A stretch of DNA of 64,000 nt from Pirellulaceae bacterium (GTDB lineage Bacteria; Planctomycetota; Planctomycetia; Pirellulales; Pirellulaceae), in contig JADYZV010000027.1 in NCBI GenBank assembly GCA_020852965.1, positions 1 to 64,000 on the forward strand. Direction: 5' to 3'. Shown here piece by piece: positions 1 through 9,229 of the stretch. The notes under the pieces are model-generated. The model made no database searches, had not been told where the DNA came from, and worked only from the letters and a program-made list of their open reading frames with translations. Made by a program: the position numbers and the translations under genes. Each line of letters begins with the position of its first letter. Positions within the stretch are counted from its first letter, which is position 1.

Positions 1-156
1 AACGCTAGCACCCGTTTCAACGACGGAGGAGAATTCGGATTGGGTGCAGAGATCGGCATAAGTACCGACAAATTCCACGCTCGAGGTCCGTGTGGATTGA
101 ATGAGTTGACAACGTACAAATACTTGGTGGTGGGCAACGGACAGGTTCGCCAGTAA
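1..156 (+). CDS. proA: Glutamate-5-semialdehyde dehydrogenase (gamma-glutamyl phosphate reductase), C-terminal end
   Basis: Only the last 51 codons are in the window; the gene enters from the left and stops with TAA at 154-156. The visible protein starts [20 protein letters not shown] and continues with [21 protein letters not shown], which is the conserved C-terminal segment of ProA. The family reduces gamma-glutamyl phosphate to glutamate-5-semialdehyde with NADPH in proline synthesis, in the cytosol. No start or upstream context can be seen. Confidence 0.93.
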   Translation, partial: NASTRFNDGGEFGLGAEIGISTDKFHARGPCGLNELTTYKYLVVGNGQVRQ

Positions 157-216
157 GCGAGCGGTTCTTAATTTCAACCTACTTTTGGCCCTGAGCAACT
201 GCCACGGAAGGCTAGC

Positions 217-1335
217 ATGTCCGAAGATTCTCTGAACCGCAACGAAGTCGAAGATCTGCTTCGTTCGATGGATGCCGATGCGAAGAAGAAGGGAGGAGCT
301 GCGCCAGAAGAAGCAGCACCGGAAACAGCGACCGCTGCTGGACCCAATGTCGCGGAGAGCGCAACCACCACACCGCATCTCAAGGCTGAGACAAAGGCGG
401 CGGGAAGTGAGCGGCCCAGCGGGTCCCGTCAGCGTGTAGTCGCCTACGACTTCAAACGTCCAGAACGGGTGGGCAAAGAACAAATGCGCGCTTTGCAGTC
501 GTTGCACGAAGGCTTCGCTCGCAACTTTGGGGCCTCGCTATCGGCCCTGTTGCGCACTATCGTCGAATCCAAGTTGATCAGCGTCGATCAGCTAACCTAT
601 AGCGAATTTGTCTATAGCTTGGAGATTCCCACCTGCTTCAACCTATTGCGCCCCACGCCGCTGGAAGGCAATTGGATTCTCGACTTTAGTCCGTCGATCT
701 TATATCCGATTATCGACCGTATGCTAGGCGGCAGCGCCTCGGCCGCGTCTCAAATGAAGCGGCCGCTGAGCGAAATTGAATTGCGTCTGACCGGTCGCAT
801 CACCAATACCTTCTTGCGCGAAATGCGGTCGGCCTGGCTCAATACCGTCAGTCTCAATGTTGAACTGGAACGTGTTGAAAGCAATCCGCAATTGGTACAA
901 ATCGTTCCGCCGAATGAAGTCGTCATTCTCGTCAGCTTTGAATTGACCATGGGCAAGTCGCGTGGGATGGTCAACTTGTGCATTCCTTTCAATACCATTG
1001 AACGTATCGGTTCGAAACTAACCAACAACAGTTGGATCAGTTACGCCTCAGCCAAGAGTAGCCCGACCAGCCAAAAGCAGCTCGAAGAGCTCTTGGGGGC
1101 TTCGCGTGTCGAGTTGGTCGTCAGCTTGGCCCAATCGACCATTCGCGCCGTCGACTTGCTGAATCTGGCGGTGGGAGACATCGTAACCACGGAGAAAGAT
1201 GTCAAGGAACCATTGGAAGTCGAAGTGTCCGGGGTGGGAAAATTCCAAGGCAAAGCCGGCGCATTCAAAGGCAAGAAAGCCATTGAAATCATCGGCACCA
1301 TCGAAAATCAGATGCCGAAAAAATCGGCCGAATAA
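217..1335 (+). CDS. fliM: Flagellar motor switch protein FliM
   Basis: 372 aa, near the usual FliM length. Residues 1-15 (SEDSLNRNEVEDLL) form the N-terminal peptide that in FliM binds phospho-CheY. A low-complexity Ala/Glu linker follows to about residue 65, then the FliM middle domain (about 70-250, starting YDFKRPERVGKEQM) and a C-terminal SpoA/FliN-like domain (about 290-360). FliM sits in the cytoplasmic C-ring and switches the rotation sense of the flagellar rotor. The start is the ATG at 217, about 60 nt after proA. No other flagellar gene is next to it. Confidence 0.95.
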   Translation: MSEDSLNRNEVEDLLRSMDADAKKKGGAAPEEAAPETATAAGPNVAESATTTPHLKAETKAAGSERPSGSRQRVVAYDFKRPERVGKEQMRALQSLHEGFARNFGASLSALLRTIVESKLISVDQLTYSEFVYSLEIPTCFNLLRPTPLEGNWILDFSPSILYPIIDRMLGGSASAASQMKRPLSEIELRLTGRITNTFLREMRSAWLNTVSLNVELERVESNPQLVQIVPPNEVVILVSFELTMGKSRGMVNLCIPFNTIERIGSKLTNNSWISYASAKSSPTSQKQLEELLGASRVELVVSLAQSTIRAVDLLNLAVGDIVTTEKDVKEPLEVEVSGVGKFQGKAGAFKGKKAIEIIGTIENQMPKKSAE

Positions 1336-1359
1336 ACGTCACTGCTCGCGGATAACGCA

Positions 1360-2172
1360 TTACCGCAGCCACGGAAGAACGACGCCATGTAGCCAGGGTT
1401 GGAGGAGGCTACTGATCCCGATCCACAGGAGCAGCGCGAATACCGCAGGACGCATCCAGCGCTCCCCCAGACGACTCCCTAGCCACAATCCGAGTGTAGC
1501 GCTCAACAACACCCCTGGCAAGGTGAGCAGGGCAACCGCCATAGAATGAAACACGGAGTTGCCAAACTTCCACCACAACAGCAATATTTGAGGGACGAAA
1601 TTGCTGCAGTAAATAGCAAATAGAAACGCTCGCGCGCGATCGTGTGTATAGCGCTGAGCGTGGACCCACAAGACCATCGGCGGAGCACTCATGCCCGAAA
1701 GGCCCTGCAGGACGCCGCTACCGCCAAACACCACACCCATCCACACGGGATGCCGCGCCGACCGCCACTGGGTACCGACCAATGTCTGCACGCCGAGGGC
1801 CAGGAGAATCAGCGCACCAACCAATTGTTGAATAGTCCCCTGAGGCCACGTCATCACGAGGGCTAGGCCTGCAATACCAATCGGCATGGCTGCCGTGCGA
1901 ATCGCCACTGGGAGGGCGACTTCGCGTAAATCGATTTTGTGCCTGAGCTTCCATAGGTTGAAGAGGTTCTGCGGAAACATGGCGGTCACCAACAGAACCT
2001 GCGACTCCACAAAATCATTTCCCACCCACATCAGCAGCGGCAATCCGAACATGGCCGCTGCAAAGCCGACCGTAGCCTGGACTAGGGCTGCGGCGGCGAC
2101 AATCAAACATGACCACATTGTTTGCGTGGAGAGTATCTCCCACAGGCATGGAAACATTGCGAAAATGGACAC
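1360..2172 (-). CDS. TauE/SafE family membrane permease
   Basis: 270 aa, almost entirely hydrophobic, with about eight membrane segments arranged as two similar halves. This is the layout of the TauE/SafE (former DUF81) family of predicted anion/sulfite exporters. The conserved start of the family is visible as VQATVGFAAAMFGLPLLMW, and the second half restarts at VFGGSGVLQGLSGMSAPP. The substrate cannot be read from the sequence. It converges on fliM with a short gap and its start lies 5 nt downstream of the stop of the DUF1080 gene, so the two may be co-transcribed. Confidence 0.85.
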   Translation of the reverse strand: MSIFAMFPCLWEILSTQTMWSCLIVAAAALVQATVGFAAAMFGLPLLMWVGNDFVESQVLLVTAMFPQNLFNLWKLRHKIDLREVALPVAIRTAAMPIGIAGLALVMTWPQGTIQQLVGALILLALGVQTLVGTQWRSARHPVWMGVVFGGSGVLQGLSGMSAPPMVLWVHAQRYTHDRARAFLFAIYCSNFVPQILLLWWKFGNSVFHSMAVALLTLPGVLLSATLGLWLGSRLGERWMRPAVFALLLWIGISSLLQPWLHGVVLPWLR

Positions 2173-2177
2173 GCAAC

Positions 2178-2804
2178 TTATTTCAATTCCTGCACTTCGA
2201 CTTTGCGAATACTGACACGGCTGCCGGGATCATGCTGTTGGAAGGCAAAGTGACCTTCCTTGAACTTGTTTTCATAGTCCATGTATTCGTACAGCTCCTT
2301 GCCATTGACCGTAACTTTAATGCGCGTAACAGCACCGCGCCATTCGTCATCGCGAACTTCGACTTCGTAGGTAAACCATTCGTCCGGTTTGACCAGTTGT
2401 TCGTAGATATGACACATGCCATACAGCGAACCGGTGCGAATTGGGTCACTGTGCGTACTGTCGATTTGTGCCTCGTGTCCATCGCTAAAACCGGGCTTGC
2501 GTGTGGTGCGAAAGTACATCCCCGAATTGCCTTTGTCATTGATCTTGATTTCAGCGCGGTAACGGAAGTTCTTGTATGGGCCACTCGTGTTAACAAGCAT
2601 CGAAGCCGGCCCAGAGCCTCGCAGCTCGCCGTCCTTGACTTCCCACTTGCTGTTCTCGTTACCAACCTTCTCCCAGCCATCAAGCGATTTACCGTCGAAC
2701 AGCGAGACCCACTTATCCTCTTGGGCTTGTACATGGCGAGGCGAAACAATCACGGCAGCAACTAGACAAACAGCCAAGGCTGCCAAAGACAACGTGCGAA
2801 TCAT
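2178..2804 (-). CDS. Secreted DUF1080 (3-keto-disaccharide hydrolase family) protein
   Basis: 208 aa from the ATG at 2804; a TTG six codons upstream is a weaker alternative. It has an N-terminal signal peptide (LSLAALAVCLVAAVIV, cleavage near HVQAQ) and one DUF1080 domain with the family hallmarks WVSLFDGKSLDGW near the start and NSGMYFRT in the middle. DUF1080 is a concanavalin-like beta-jelly-roll domain that is greatly expanded in planctomycetes. Some members cleave 3-keto-glycosides. The exact substrate is unknown. It is exported, probably to the periplasm. Confidence 0.88.
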   Translation of the reverse strand: MIRTLSLAALAVCLVAAVIVSPRHVQAQEDKWVSLFDGKSLDGWEKVGNENSKWEVKDGELRGSGPASMLVNTSGPYKNFRYRAEIKINDKGNSGMYFRTTRKPGFSDGHEAQIDSTHSDPIRTGSLYGMCHIYEQLVKPDEWFTYEVEVRDDEWRGAVTRIKVTVNGKELYEYMDYENKFKEGHFAFQQHDPGSRVSIRKVEVQELK

Positions 2805-2989
2805 CAGGAGGTTCTCTCTCAAGGAAGGGGAACAGGGGGAACAAAAAACTCTCGAAACCGTTTGCTTCGTAAATACGTTTGGGACTCGTAACCTCGTCCA
2901 CTACAACCAATTCTTAGTGTGGGTGATGCACTGGTACGGATTTGTCAATTGTGAAAACATCGACCGGCGGAGCGATCGACGACACTATT

Positions 2990-5545
2990 CTAGTTGTTGC
3001 TGGCGGGTTTCGACAGCACACTTTCGAAACGTGTTTTCCACAGGCTCGCCTGGGCAGGCTGAGTGGCTAGCCAGAGCTTGGCCATCTGCTGCGCCTCGGC
3101 GATTTCCCCCAACAGCAGCAAATTCTTGACCAATCGCCAACGAGCTCGCTGGTTCAGTTCACTTCCCGCCGCAGAGTTGGCCACTACAGTTTTGGCCAGA
3201 TCGCTGCTCTGCTGCCAACGGTTGGGACCCGAATCCGCCAACGCATTCGCCAATTCAATCTGCACCCCCCCCCCAGCGCGACCAGCTCGCTGACTAAGCT
3301 CAATCAACCCATCGAGCCCACCCGACACATTCCCGCTCCAAGCCAACAAGCGAAAACCGCTCGCCTGCACCGCCGGGCTGGGGCTGTCCAACAGAAGTTC
3401 CCGCCACGTAGCATCGAGCTTCACGCGCTGAGCCCATTGAGCATGCCCAGCCGCTGGAGTTTCGTCGATCGCCGCGATCAAGCTGCGCGCTAGGCCCTGC
3501 CGAATTGCGCTCGGCAATTGGTCGGGTTGCCATTGCAATAATTCCGGCGGTAGATCTGCGGGGCGTTGTTCAGTCCGAATCGCATGCAGCCAGCGCACCG
3601 CCAACAGCATTTGCTTCCAGGCACCATCGACCGACGTGACATCGAGACGTGATAGGCCATGCACCGCTTGTTGAAGTTGTTCGTCGCTTGGCTCGGGTGC
3701 TGTCACTTCCGCAAAAATCAAAGCGGCTTCACTCCAGGCCGGCGTGGTCGGCCATTGCGCTCTGGCGCGCGCTCCCCTCAGAGCGGATAGCTGCTGTTGT
3801 AGCTGTTCGGCCTCAGGCAGATGCAGCAACTCGCCCAGCCAATCCAACAATGCACGCTCGATGTTCGCGGGCTTCCCACAAGCCATCGCGCGGTGCAGGT
3901 AGACGCTGGCCAGCTCGTCGTGCCGGCCAGCTTGAGTCAACCAGAGACTCAACCACTGCGTTACTTCGTCCGTGGCCGGAGCATCGGGCCATTGGGACAA
4001 TTGATCTTTGAGCAACGCTTCGTAGTCTGTGGAGGCTTGCGGGTCAGTCGTCGAAGCGCGCATCGCTTGCGACTGATAGTAGATTGCTTGCCGATGCGCA
4101 TCGGGGGCTTCTGCGAGCGATGCCAAGCGACGACTGATCGGGGCCAGCGATGCCGAGGCGGCAGTCCACTGCTGTTGCCGCGCGAGCAGCGCGGCCGCTT
4201 GGCTGGCGCTGCGCAGCGCGCTCTCTCCGCGCCCAGCGGCCGCTTCGTGATCGCGGAACGCGACAAGCTTCTCGATGGCAGCGGTATGGTCGCCGGCGGC
4301 CAGCAACTGGCGGACTTCCACCAAAACCAAATCGGCCGTAAGCGAGCTGCCATCGTCGGTCGATGATGTTTCGAGAGAACCGACTAGAAGTGCATCGGCG
4401 CGACTGCGCCAGTAGTCACCGTAACGCTTCCCCAACTGCTGTGCCTGCGCGACCAAGGCTTGCATCGCGGCCTGTTTTTCGCTACCGCTCGTACGAGCCA
4501 CTTCGGCCAGAGCTAGCTGTATATGAGCCAAATCGATCTCGGGTCCCGATTCGGTCAATTGTAAGTGCTCGAGCAACACGTATCCGCGCGAGATACTAGT
4601 TGGCTGGTCAGCGCTAGTGCTGGGAGAGTTGCCACCAGCTTGTGAGTAAGCGATGTGCTCGATCGCAGCCAACGCAGCACGCAGCCGCGCCAGACGATTG
4701 TTCGCACTATTGGCTAGCTGCTCGAGCTCGCGGACCGCTTCGGCACTCTGGCCCAAGTCGAGCCGGGCGGTAGCAGCGGCGACCTGCAATTGAGCGCGCG
4801 ATGGCCAGACCGGTTCGGTGCGTTGTAAGATCACGGCCGCTTGCTGGTCCACTTCGGTTGCCGATGCAATACGGTCTGCCGAACCACGTGGGTACAGGCG
4901 TGTTCGCAATAGTAGTGCTTCGCAACGCAGCAGCCCCACATCGACCACTAAGGCGGCAAGCTGCTCTGCCGGTGCCTGTTTCTCGTCTTGTCCACTACCG
5001 CGTGCGGCCAAGGGCTGTCGGTTGGCGAGATCGTCTTCGAGCGCTTCCAAATCAACGAGCAGCCGTCGAATCCGCTGCAGCGCCTGCTCACGCGGCTGGA
5101 CACTTGCCGGTGCGGCCAAGTATCGCGCCGCGTCGGACTGAGCGCGCAGTAGTTCGCAACGAGCCAATTGCCATTGTAACCAGGGTAGTCGCGGGTTGTC
5201 CTGTTCGCTGTCGATGAACGTATCGTACACGCTACGGCACTTCCCCCACTGTTCGGCTGCGCCGCGGTTTCCGTTGTCGTCTTCGCTACGACCAACATAG
5301 AGACCAGCCTGCGCATGGCATTCCATCAGCAGCATCGTCCACTTGGCGGCCAAATCGCGATCCGAACTAGCCAACTCGCGCCGCGCATTTACGTAGTCAA
5401 CGGCCGACGTGGCTAAGCCCAGGCGACACATCGAGTGTACCGTCTGCTCGTCGGCTTCGTCCTGCGCATGGAGTGTTGCGCTCACTGCGAAGCAGCTAGC
5501 CGTCAGTGCCCAAAGCGTTAGGCAAGTTGGTATGCGTGAGATCAT
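2990..5545 (-). CDS. Large exported alpha-helical repeat protein, function unknown
   Basis: 851 aa with a signal peptide (PTCLTLWALTASCFAVSATLHAQ). The rest is Ala/Leu/Gln-rich and helical and looks like degenerate TPR-type repeats (for example GDHTAAIEKLVAFRDHEAAAGRGE). No catalytic motif is visible. Its ATG overlaps the trmL stop by 4 nt (ATGA), so it is translationally coupled to trmL. I do not recognise a named family; a periplasmic scaffold or assembly role is only a guess. A 185-nt gap with no gene follows it. Confidence 0.7.
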   Translation of the reverse strand: MISRIPTCLTLWALTASCFAVSATLHAQDEADEQTVHSMCRLGLATSAVDYVNARRELASSDRDLAAKWTMLLMECHAQAGLYVGRSEDDNGNRGAAEQWGKCRSVYDTFIDSEQDNPRLPWLQWQLARCELLRAQSDAARYLAAPASVQPREQALQRIRRLLVDLEALEDDLANRQPLAARGSGQDEKQAPAEQLAALVVDVGLLRCEALLLRTRLYPRGSADRIASATEVDQQAAVILQRTEPVWPSRAQLQVAAATARLDLGQSAEAVRELEQLANSANNRLARLRAALAAIEHIAYSQAGGNSPSTSADQPTSISRGYVLLEHLQLTESGPEIDLAHIQLALAEVARTSGSEKQAAMQALVAQAQQLGKRYGDYWRSRADALLVGSLETSSTDDGSSLTADLVLVEVRQLLAAGDHTAAIEKLVAFRDHEAAAGRGESALRSASQAAALLARQQQWTAASASLAPISRRLASLAEAPDAHRQAIYYQSQAMRASTTDPQASTDYEALLKDQLSQWPDAPATDEVTQWLSLWLTQAGRHDELASVYLHRAMACGKPANIERALLDWLGELLHLPEAEQLQQQLSALRGARARAQWPTTPAWSEAALIFAEVTAPEPSDEQLQQAVHGLSRLDVTSVDGAWKQMLLAVRWLHAIRTEQRPADLPPELLQWQPDQLPSAIRQGLARSLIAAIDETPAAGHAQWAQRVKLDATWRELLLDSPSPAVQASGFRLLAWSGNVSGGLDGLIELSQRAGRAGGGVQIELANALADSGPNRWQQSSDLAKTVVANSAAGSELNQRARWRLVKNLLLLGEIAEAQQMAKLWLATQPAQASLWKTRFESVLSKPASNN

Positions 5546-6105
5546 GCTTCGAGCTCTGTGTTGGTCGATCGCGACAGAGTGGGCGGGAGCACGTTATGCA
5601 ACATGCCGATCTGTCGGGCCGCTTCGTACATCACGATTCCGGCTGCCGTGGACAAATTCAGACATCGCACAGGGCCCGGCATCGGTATGAAGACCTGACG
5701 CTCCACGTGCTGCGCATGCAGCCAGTCGGGAAAGCCCGTCGATTCGCGACCAAAAACTAAGGCGTCCCCCATTTGAAAGTCGACATCGCAGTGAGCTCGA
5801 TTGCCGAACTTGGTCAACAGCCACAATCGTTGGCTGGGGAGCCGCTCGATGAGCTGATCCCAATCGTCGACCAACTCCCAGGCGAGGTCGTCCCAGTAGT
5901 CCAATCCGGACCGACGAATCTGCTTCGAGTCCAGACTAAAACCAGTCGGCCCCACGATCCATAGCTTGGCACCCAACGCAACGCAGCTCCGACCGATGTT
6001 GCCCGTATTGGGCGGAATCTCGGGCTGGTAGAGTACGATATGCAGTGGATAGGGCGGAGCGGATGAGGCACTGCTCCGAGTATTGGGGCTCCCAGCGGCG
6101 GGCAT
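5542..6105 (-). CDS. trmL: tRNA (cytidine(34)-2'-O)-methyltransferase TrmL (SpoU/SPOUT family)
   Basis: 187 aa. The SPOUT knot motifs are clear: motif 1 in LYQPEIPPNTGNIGRSCVAL, motif 2 around ALVFGRESTGFP, motif 3 in PGPVRCLNLSTAAGIVMYEA. The short single-domain form with no N-terminal RNA-binding domain is typical of TrmL, which 2'-O-methylates the wobble base of tRNA-Leu isoacceptors using SAM. About 18 extra N-terminal residues are low complexity. A later start is possible, but no better start codon is seen. Confidence 0.9.
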   Translation of the reverse strand: MPAAGSPNTRSSASSAPPYPLHIVLYQPEIPPNTGNIGRSCVALGAKLWIVGPTGFSLDSKQIRRSGLDYWDDLAWELVDDWDQLIERLPSQRLWLLTKFGNRAHCDVDFQMGDALVFGRESTGFPDWLHAQHVERQVFIPMPGPVRCLNLSTAAGIVMYEAARQIGMLHNVLPPTLSRSTNTELEA

Positions 6106-6347
6106 GGCGGTCTTTCGGTACGTGTCAACAAATCTTATGATAAAATAAAGTTCGCAAAGTAGCGGCTAAAACCACCTGTCCCTTCGCAGGCACCCTAGCA
6201 GACACACACCGTGTGTCGTTCGCTGGAGTTTGGTAACTTTGATTTTAGGGGGCAAAGGCACTCGGAGTATGCCTGCTACTTTAAAAACCTACAGCTTTGC
6301 ACGTAACTTCCATCAGCATCTCAACATTCTTAACGACACCTCATTTT

Positions 6348-7175
6348 ATGGCAATTCCTGTCACTTGTCCGAGCTGCTTAAAGCGATTTAACGTAAGCGA
6401 CAAATTTGCGGGCAAGTCGGGCCCCTGCCCCAATTGTAAGAAGAAGATCCGTATTCCGGAAAAATCGGACGAAGTCGTCATTCACGCCCCCGACGACGCC
6501 GCGCCCAAGGATTCCAAAGGGAGGTCGATCCTCAAACCGATTCGGCGAACCGAAGTCAAGCTGAGCATGCCGGTCATCCTGGCGACTTCGCTGTCGACTG
6601 TGGTCGTCTTCGGAATTGCCTTAGGTATCGGTCTCAGCGGCGGTGCCCCCACGGGACTTTATGCCATTGGCGCACTTCTGCTTGCCGCTCCGTTGGTCTT
6701 TGTTGGCTACTGGTTCCTGCACGACGACGAGCTCGATAGCTTTCGAGGTCGCGAGCTGCTGATTCGCTGCGGTGTTTGCGCGATCGTGTTTGCCAGCTTG
6801 TGGGCTCTATACGCATACTTGCCTGGCTACGTGACCGGCGATGTGGAAACTGACGGAATGCAGATCGCCATGCTGTTGCCGGTTATGCTTGCCCTCGGCA
6901 CCATCGCTTCCGTACTCGTTTTTGAATTGGAAGTGTTGCAGGGACTGCTGCTCTACGCGTTCTACCTCGCCATCACCTTTGTGCTTGCCTGGCTGGCCGG
7001 AGCGCCTCTCATGCAACCACGCGACGCGAATGACACAGCTCCCGCACCACCGGCCATTTCGCAGCCTGCAATCAAACCCAATAAATCTGGTAAACCCAGC
7101 TCGGTGACGCCGGACAAGCCCGCTGCTCCCGCGCCATCCGAGTCAACTCCCGCCGTCCCCAAGTTGCTCCAGTAG
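6348..7175 (+). CDS. Membrane protein with N-terminal CxxC zinc ribbon
   Basis: 275 aa from the ATG at 6348. It opens with a two-CxxC ribbon (TCPSCLKRFNV...GPCPNCKKKIRIPE), a module very common in planctomycetes, then a basic linker and about six membrane segments between residues 75 and 225, then a Pro/Ala-rich tail. The in-frame TTG at 6297 would add 17 unlikely residues. It stands alone, facing a two-hairpin terminator shared with accC. No enzymatic motif is seen; function unknown. Confidence 0.75.
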   Translation: MAIPVTCPSCLKRFNVSDKFAGKSGPCPNCKKKIRIPEKSDEVVIHAPDDAAPKDSKGRSILKPIRRTEVKLSMPVILATSLSTVVVFGIALGIGLSGGAPTGLYAIGALLLAAPLVFVGYWFLHDDELDSFRGRELLIRCGVCAIVFASLWALYAYLPGYVTGDVETDGMQIAMLLPVMLALGTIASVLVFELEVLQGLLLYAFYLAITFVLAWLAGAPLMQPRDANDTAPAPPAISQPAIKPNKSGKPSSVTPDKPAAPAPSESTPAVPKLLQ

Positions 7176-7187
7176 ATGTAGCTACGT

Positions 7188-7248
7188 TCGCCAGACGGTA
7201 GACTTCCGCGGTCTGGCGACCCCAGCGCCTCGGTGGGGGACCACCGAG
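7188..7248. terminator. Two consecutive hairpins between convergent genes
   Basis: First stem TCGCCAGAC (7188-7196) with GTCTGGCGA (7211-7219); second stem CTCGGTGG (7229-7236) with CCACCGAG (7241-7248) around a GGGA loop. Both are perfect and fill the 78-nt gap between the converging ribbon membrane protein and accC. There is no long T-tract, so this is a likely bidirectional terminator rather than a textbook one. Confidence 0.6.
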
Positions 7249-7253
7249 CTACT

Positions 7254-8603
7254 TTATGACGGTGCGAGCAATTCGCGCTCGACCCATTTGGTGTCGACGG
7301 TACCTGCAATGAAGGCGGGATGCTTGAGCACCTGGATTTGAAAAGCCGCTGTGGTGGCAATACCTTCGACTCGCAACTCTTCCAAGCCGCGAATCATACA
7401 AGCGATCGCCTCTTCGCGCGTCGGCTTGTAGACGATCAACTTGCCAATCATCGAATCGTAATAGGGTGGGACGGTGTAGCCAGCTTGTGCGTGGGAATCA
7501 AAGCGGACTCCCAGGCCGCCGGGGACAAACATTTTTTGAATGTGTCCAGGGCACGGTTGAAAATTTTTGCTCGGGTCTTCGGCATTGATGCGACACTCCA
7601 TCGCAGCGCCGCGCAGTTGAATGTCCGATTGCTTGAACGGTAGTGGTTCTCCTGCAGCTACGCGAATCTGCGACTGGATCAAGTCGATGCCGGTGACCAT
7701 TTCGGTTACAGGATGCTCGACTTGGATGCGTGCGTTGACTTCGATGAAGTAAAAATTGTCTTGTTGGTCGACGATGAATTCGACGGTTCCTGCGTTTTGA
7801 TAATCGGCTTCTGCGACCAGCCGCGCGGCCGCTTCGCAAATCGCGGTCCGCGTCTTCTGCGATAGCAGCGGCGAGGGACTCTCTTCGATCAATTTCTGGT
7901 GACGACGCTGCACGGAGCAATCGCGTTCGTAGAGGTGGCACACGTTGCCGTGCAAGTCGGCGATGACTTGGACTTCCACGTGGCGTGGCTTGTCGACGAA
8001 CTTCTCCAAGTAGACGCCACCATTGCCAAAGGCGGCTTGCGCTTCCGTCTGAGCTTGTTGAAAGGCGGTCCGTATGGATTGTTCGTTAAGCGCTACCCGC
8101 ATTCCTTTGCCACCTCCCCCCGCTGTGGCTTTGATCAGTACGGGGTAGCCAATTTCCTTGGCTGCGGCGATGGCATGTTCTTCGTCGACGAGCAAACCAT
8201 CGCTACCAGGAACCACCGGAACTTTGGCCCGAATGGCTACTGCCCGAGCTGTGTTCTTGTCGCCCAGTTGTTGCATGGCCTGCGGGGTGGGGCCGATAAA
8301 GTCGAAGTTGCTACTACGGACCACTTCATTGAAATGCGCGTTCTCCGCTAGAAAACCATAGCCGGGGTGAATGGCTTCAGCCCCGCTGACTTCTGCCGCC
8401 CCGATGATGTGTTCGATGCGCAAGTAACTATCGACCGACTTCGGTGGGCCAATGCAATAGGCTTGGTCGGCATAGCGCACGTGGGCCGAATCGCGATCCG
8501 CCGTGCTATACACGGCCACCGATTCGATACCCATTTCTTTGCACGCGCGGACGATCCGCAACGCAATTTCGCCGCGATTGGCAATTAAAATTCGATTGTA
8601 CAT
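7254..8603 (-). CDS. accC: Acetyl-CoA carboxylase, biotin carboxylase subunit
   Basis: 449 aa, the standard length. It starts [20 protein letters not shown] (biotin carboxylase N-terminal domain), continues with the ATP-grasp domain including the glycine-rich loop ([12 protein letters not shown]) and the catalytic stretch [16 protein letters not shown], and then [14 protein letters not shown] and the C-terminal domain. It carboxylates the biotin on AccB in the first step of fatty-acid synthesis, in the cytosol. It lies 11 nt downstream of accB in the same operon. Confidence 0.97.
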   Translation of the reverse strand: MYNRILIANRGEIALRIVRACKEMGIESVAVYSTADRDSAHVRYADQAYCIGPPKSVDSYLRIEHIIGAAEVSGAEAIHPGYGFLAENAHFNEVVRSSNFDFIGPTPQAMQQLGDKNTARAVAIRAKVPVVPGSDGLLVDEEHAIAAAKEIGYPVLIKATAGGGGKGMRVALNEQSIRTAFQQAQTEAQAAFGNGGVYLEKFVDKPRHVEVQVIADLHGNVCHLYERDCSVQRRHQKLIEESPSPLLSQKTRTAICEAAARLVAEADYQNAGTVEFIVDQQDNFYFIEVNARIQVEHPVTEMVTGIDLIQSQIRVAAGEPLPFKQSDIQLRGAAMECRINAEDPSKNFQPCPGHIQKMFVPGGLGVRFDSHAQAGYTVPPYYDSMIGKLIVYKPTREEAIACMIRGLEELRVEGIATTAAFQIQVLKHPAFIAGTVDTKWVERELLAPS

Positions 8604-8614
8604 GCGAGGAAAAG

Positions 8615-9103
8615 TTACCCTCGGGTATCGACCTTGAACAGGGGACGGTCGAAGTCGACCGCATCTTCATTGCGGGCTAGGATCTCGACGATAGTACCGC
8701 TGATTTCAGCCGGGATTTCGTTGAAAACCTTCATCGCTTCGACAATACAGACCACCGTATCTGCCGAGACCTTGCTACCGACCTTAACAAAATCTTCGGC
8801 TTTGGGGCTGGACCTACTATAGAAAGTCCCCACCATGGGCGATTTGATAACTTGGATATGCCCACCATCCGCTACGACGGTCGGCGCGGCAACCGCTGTT
8901 GCCACAGGAGGAGCGGGAGCCGCTGCCGGTGGGACGGCCGGGGACGCCGCAACACCGCCGCGCACTAGCCGGATCTGTTGCTCGTCCTGCCTTAGATCGA
9001 CCTCGCTGAGATTGCTTTCTTCCATCAAAGCGATGAGGTCGCGAATGCGAGCCAGGTCAAATACGTCTCCCGCTTTGGAAGAGCCGCTATCCGCTTTAGC
9101 CAT
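8615..9103 (-). CDS. accB: Acetyl-CoA carboxylase, biotin carboxyl carrier protein
   Basis: 162 aa. The C-terminal biotinyl domain has the target lysine in [10 protein letters not shown], a close variant of EAMKMMN. An N-terminal helical part ([18 protein letters not shown]) and an Ala/Pro-rich hinge precede it, as usual for BCCP. It carries the carboxybiotin between AccC and the carboxyltransferase. It sits directly upstream of accC and downstream of the Xaa-Pro peptidase gene; this pairing of a pepP-like gene with accBC is found in many bacteria. Confidence 0.95.
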   Translation of the reverse strand: MAKADSGSSKAGDVFDLARIRDLIALMEESNLSEVDLRQDEQQIRLVRGGVAASPAVPPAAAPAPPVATAVAAPTVVADGGHIQVIKSPMVGTFYSRSSPKAEDFVKVGSKVSADTVVCIVEAMKVFNEIPAEISGTIVEILARNEDAVDFDRPLFKVDTRG

Positions 9104-9229
9104 AGGTTTTCCTACGCGTTCTATCTGAAAATGAATTGGATTATGTTGGAGTCTTGAGGCGACTTTTACATGTCTAACGCCGCAAAAGCAGCTAAAGCCT
9201 GGACTCCAGCGCTACGGGGCGCTATCCAA

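Noticed and set aside
7326-8351. Plus-strand frames opposite accC
   Set aside because: Opposite an unmistakable accC; no start signals.
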